From Epithemia pelagica (taxonomy: Eukaryota; Bacillariophyta; Bacillariophyceae; Surirellales; Surirellaceae): 64,000 bases of DNA. Location: positions 1,813,508-1,877,507 of the forward strand of contig OX337235.1 of the NCBI GenBank assembly GCA_946965045.2, in the 5' to 3' direction. The translations under genes and the position numbers were made by a program. The notes beneath the pieces were generated by a model, which was not told the origin of the DNA, ran no database searches, and saw only the letters and a list, made by a program, of their open reading frames with translations. This document shows, piece by piece, positions 62,688-64,000 of this stretch (its first letter is position 1; each line of letters starts with the position of its first letter).

Positions 62688-64000
62688 CTATGATTCTATC
62701 GACAAAAGGTGGCGTTGGCGTGCAAACCACACCATGTCAGCAAAATGTTTGGTGTGGAACGATTCCACGTCCCTACGACCTCTTATGAGAATACGCGGCC
62801 ACTTCAATTCGCTCTGCAACCGAGTATCTTCACCCGCACCAATCACATTTACGACAAGTAGAGCACTCTCCAAGTCCTGTGACAGTTGCATGAGTTCTTC
62901 TGCGGCTTTGTTGCGCTTTCGACAGGCGCTCGGAAAATCCGACGCATACACGTTGTCTTGTGCAAGTACCAAACAACATTTGCTCTCACGGGGATGCTGC
63001 GCAACATGTGCACGGTCAATCCATGGGTGGTTACTTCTCTGCGGATGATAGTAATAACCGCGTTGGGGGATATGCCCAATCGCAACCACCTCTTTGCCCT
63101 TTTGTCTCAACAGTGGTTCTTCGTCTAGAGACATTCCAGTGTAGTAAACAAGAGTTTTTTGTACCACGTTGGATGTTTGCCGCCTAGGCCTGGCACTGTA
63201 ACCTCAACCTGGCCAGGGACAACAGGCAAGCCGAGGAATGCGCGAAATAAATCGTAGTGTTTTGCAACGTTCTCCAACTGGTTCCCAGCACCTCCATCAA
63301 ACAATGAGAAGGAGCATAGCAAATTCTCCAAATGCTTTCCCGCACCGGCTCTCGAACCACTCTCAAATGCCTGCATCAAAAACACAGGAGGAACAACGCC
63401 ACTTCCGTCGGTCACCGCTTCAATGTTCGGGGAGCATATGACTGTACATGGATCTTCAGCGGCGATGGATTGATTTACAAAAGTGCAAATGTCTTTGTGG
63501 GTCTGAGTCGATAGTTTGGCTCCCAGTCGTTCTTTCATCTTGTTGCTCAGGGCCTTCACAGATGGTTCAAAGTGGTCTTTGAGGCAAAGACTGAAAGCGA
63601 CGACGATCGATCGCATGTGAGCACCGCTAACTGCGTTGACCAACGACAAGGTCTTTTCCTTCTCCTTTGGCAAGACCAAATTGGAGAAGTAATCGAGGGT
63701 GTCAGAGTCCGGGCGGTCGGGGGCCCAGTCCAATGTCGGTCTTTCACTAAGAGTATGAAAGGTACTGGAAACTAACGACGAAACCAAAACGGTGCACATA
63801 GACTTTGTCTCTGCTAAATACAGAGCGGCCATCTGATATGACCGCCTTTGCCCCACGGTCGCCAAGCTCGCGGATCTCATCGACACTTATCGCAATGTCT
63901 CCGGTGGCCCTGTCTTTGGCATTGGATACAAATAGACCGCGCAACAGTCTGGGAGGAGAATCCACAAAATGTTCGGCACCTGCACTCTTAAGAAACTGAG
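62688..64000 (-). CDS. Unrecognised protein, 5' end outside window, frame breaks
   Basis: Not recognised. Coding sequence enters from the right edge (FVDSPPRLLRGLFVSNAKD, open from 64000), then another frame carries TLDWAPDRPDSDTLDYFSNL through GGKHPTWYKK at 63140, then a third carries TLVYYTGMSLDEEPLLRQKG to a stop at 62688. The last shift falls exactly on an A6 run (coding strand, near 63155-63160): a seventh A would join both parts, so it is a one-base loss or a consensus error. The first shift, somewhere in 63740-63890, could be an intron I cannot place or another indel. The C-terminal part has YYYHPQRSNHPWIDRAHVAQ and ALLVVNVIGAGEDTRLQSEL. No signal or membrane segment seen. Confidence 0.6.

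Noticed and set aside
1-64000. tRNA, rRNA, CRISPR arrays, bacterial operons or a defence cluster
   Set aside because: Looked for on both strands; no cloverleaf, rRNA signature, regularly spaced repeats or co-directional gene cassettes were found. The genes are ordinary eukaryotic ones plus retroelements.

Overview
The window reads as nuclear DNA of a photosynthetic stramenopile, most likely a pennate diatom. Seen directly: spliced genes with short GT-AG introns (about 70-230 bp), mitochondrial presequences on a bL20 ribosomal protein and on an Hsp78-type ClpB, and several proteins whose signal peptide is followed by an ASAF-like site with Phe at +1, the diatom plastid-import signature. The Ty1/copia element has the integrase style typical of diatom copia families. 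Species assignment is inference.

Layout. 1-6224 (-): a giant disordered open frame that leaves the window without a stop. 6946-8589 (+): Golgi-type sulfotransferase. 8789-9628 (-): mitochondrial bL20 with one intron. 9978-15817: an intact tyrosine-recombinase retrotransposon with split direct repeats (A1-ORFs-B1-A2-B2), sitting between the divergent mitochondrial genes bL20m and Hsp78/ClpB (16174-18994, +). 19254-22798 (-): two tandem Gfo/Idh/MocA oxidoreductase genes, the second with two single-base defects. 23163-24599 (+): plastid DUF1995-like protein. 24760-25110: TACGAG/CTCGTA repeat cluster. 25318-33686: LINE-type retrotransposon (endonuclease, RT, RNase H) with a perfect 17-bp target-site duplication and several inactivating lesions. 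34136-34848: non-autonomous TIR element. 35000-35731 (+): hypothetical protein.

36172-38176 (-): vacuolar sorting receptor homologue. 38939-40351 (-) and 40658-42217 (+): head-to-head plastid-type amino-acid transporter paralogues. 44306-44969 (+): V-ATPase proteolipid c. 45770-46507 (+): Eaf6-like NuA4 subunit. 47381-48226 (-): longin R-SNARE. 48816-49631 (-): unknown protein. 50495-52972 (-): GT31/C1GALT1-like glycosyltransferase. 53650-59991: Ty1/copia element with near-identical LTRs, an extra upstream ORF, and a 15-bp fold-back between the LTR and its primer-binding position. 60296-60739 (-): small secreted protein. 61416-62351 (-): plastid 2Fe-2S ferredoxin-domain protein. 62688-64000 (-): unrecognised gene running off the right edge.

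How genes relate: the sulfotransferase, GT31 enzyme, vacuolar sorting receptor, R-SNARE and V-ATPase proteolipid are all endomembrane functions, but they are scattered housekeeping genes, not an operon-like cluster. Four transposon types (YR, LINE, TIR, copia) fill intergenic gaps and none interrupts a recognisable host coding region. Exon joins are inferred from splice motifs and reading-frame continuity only.
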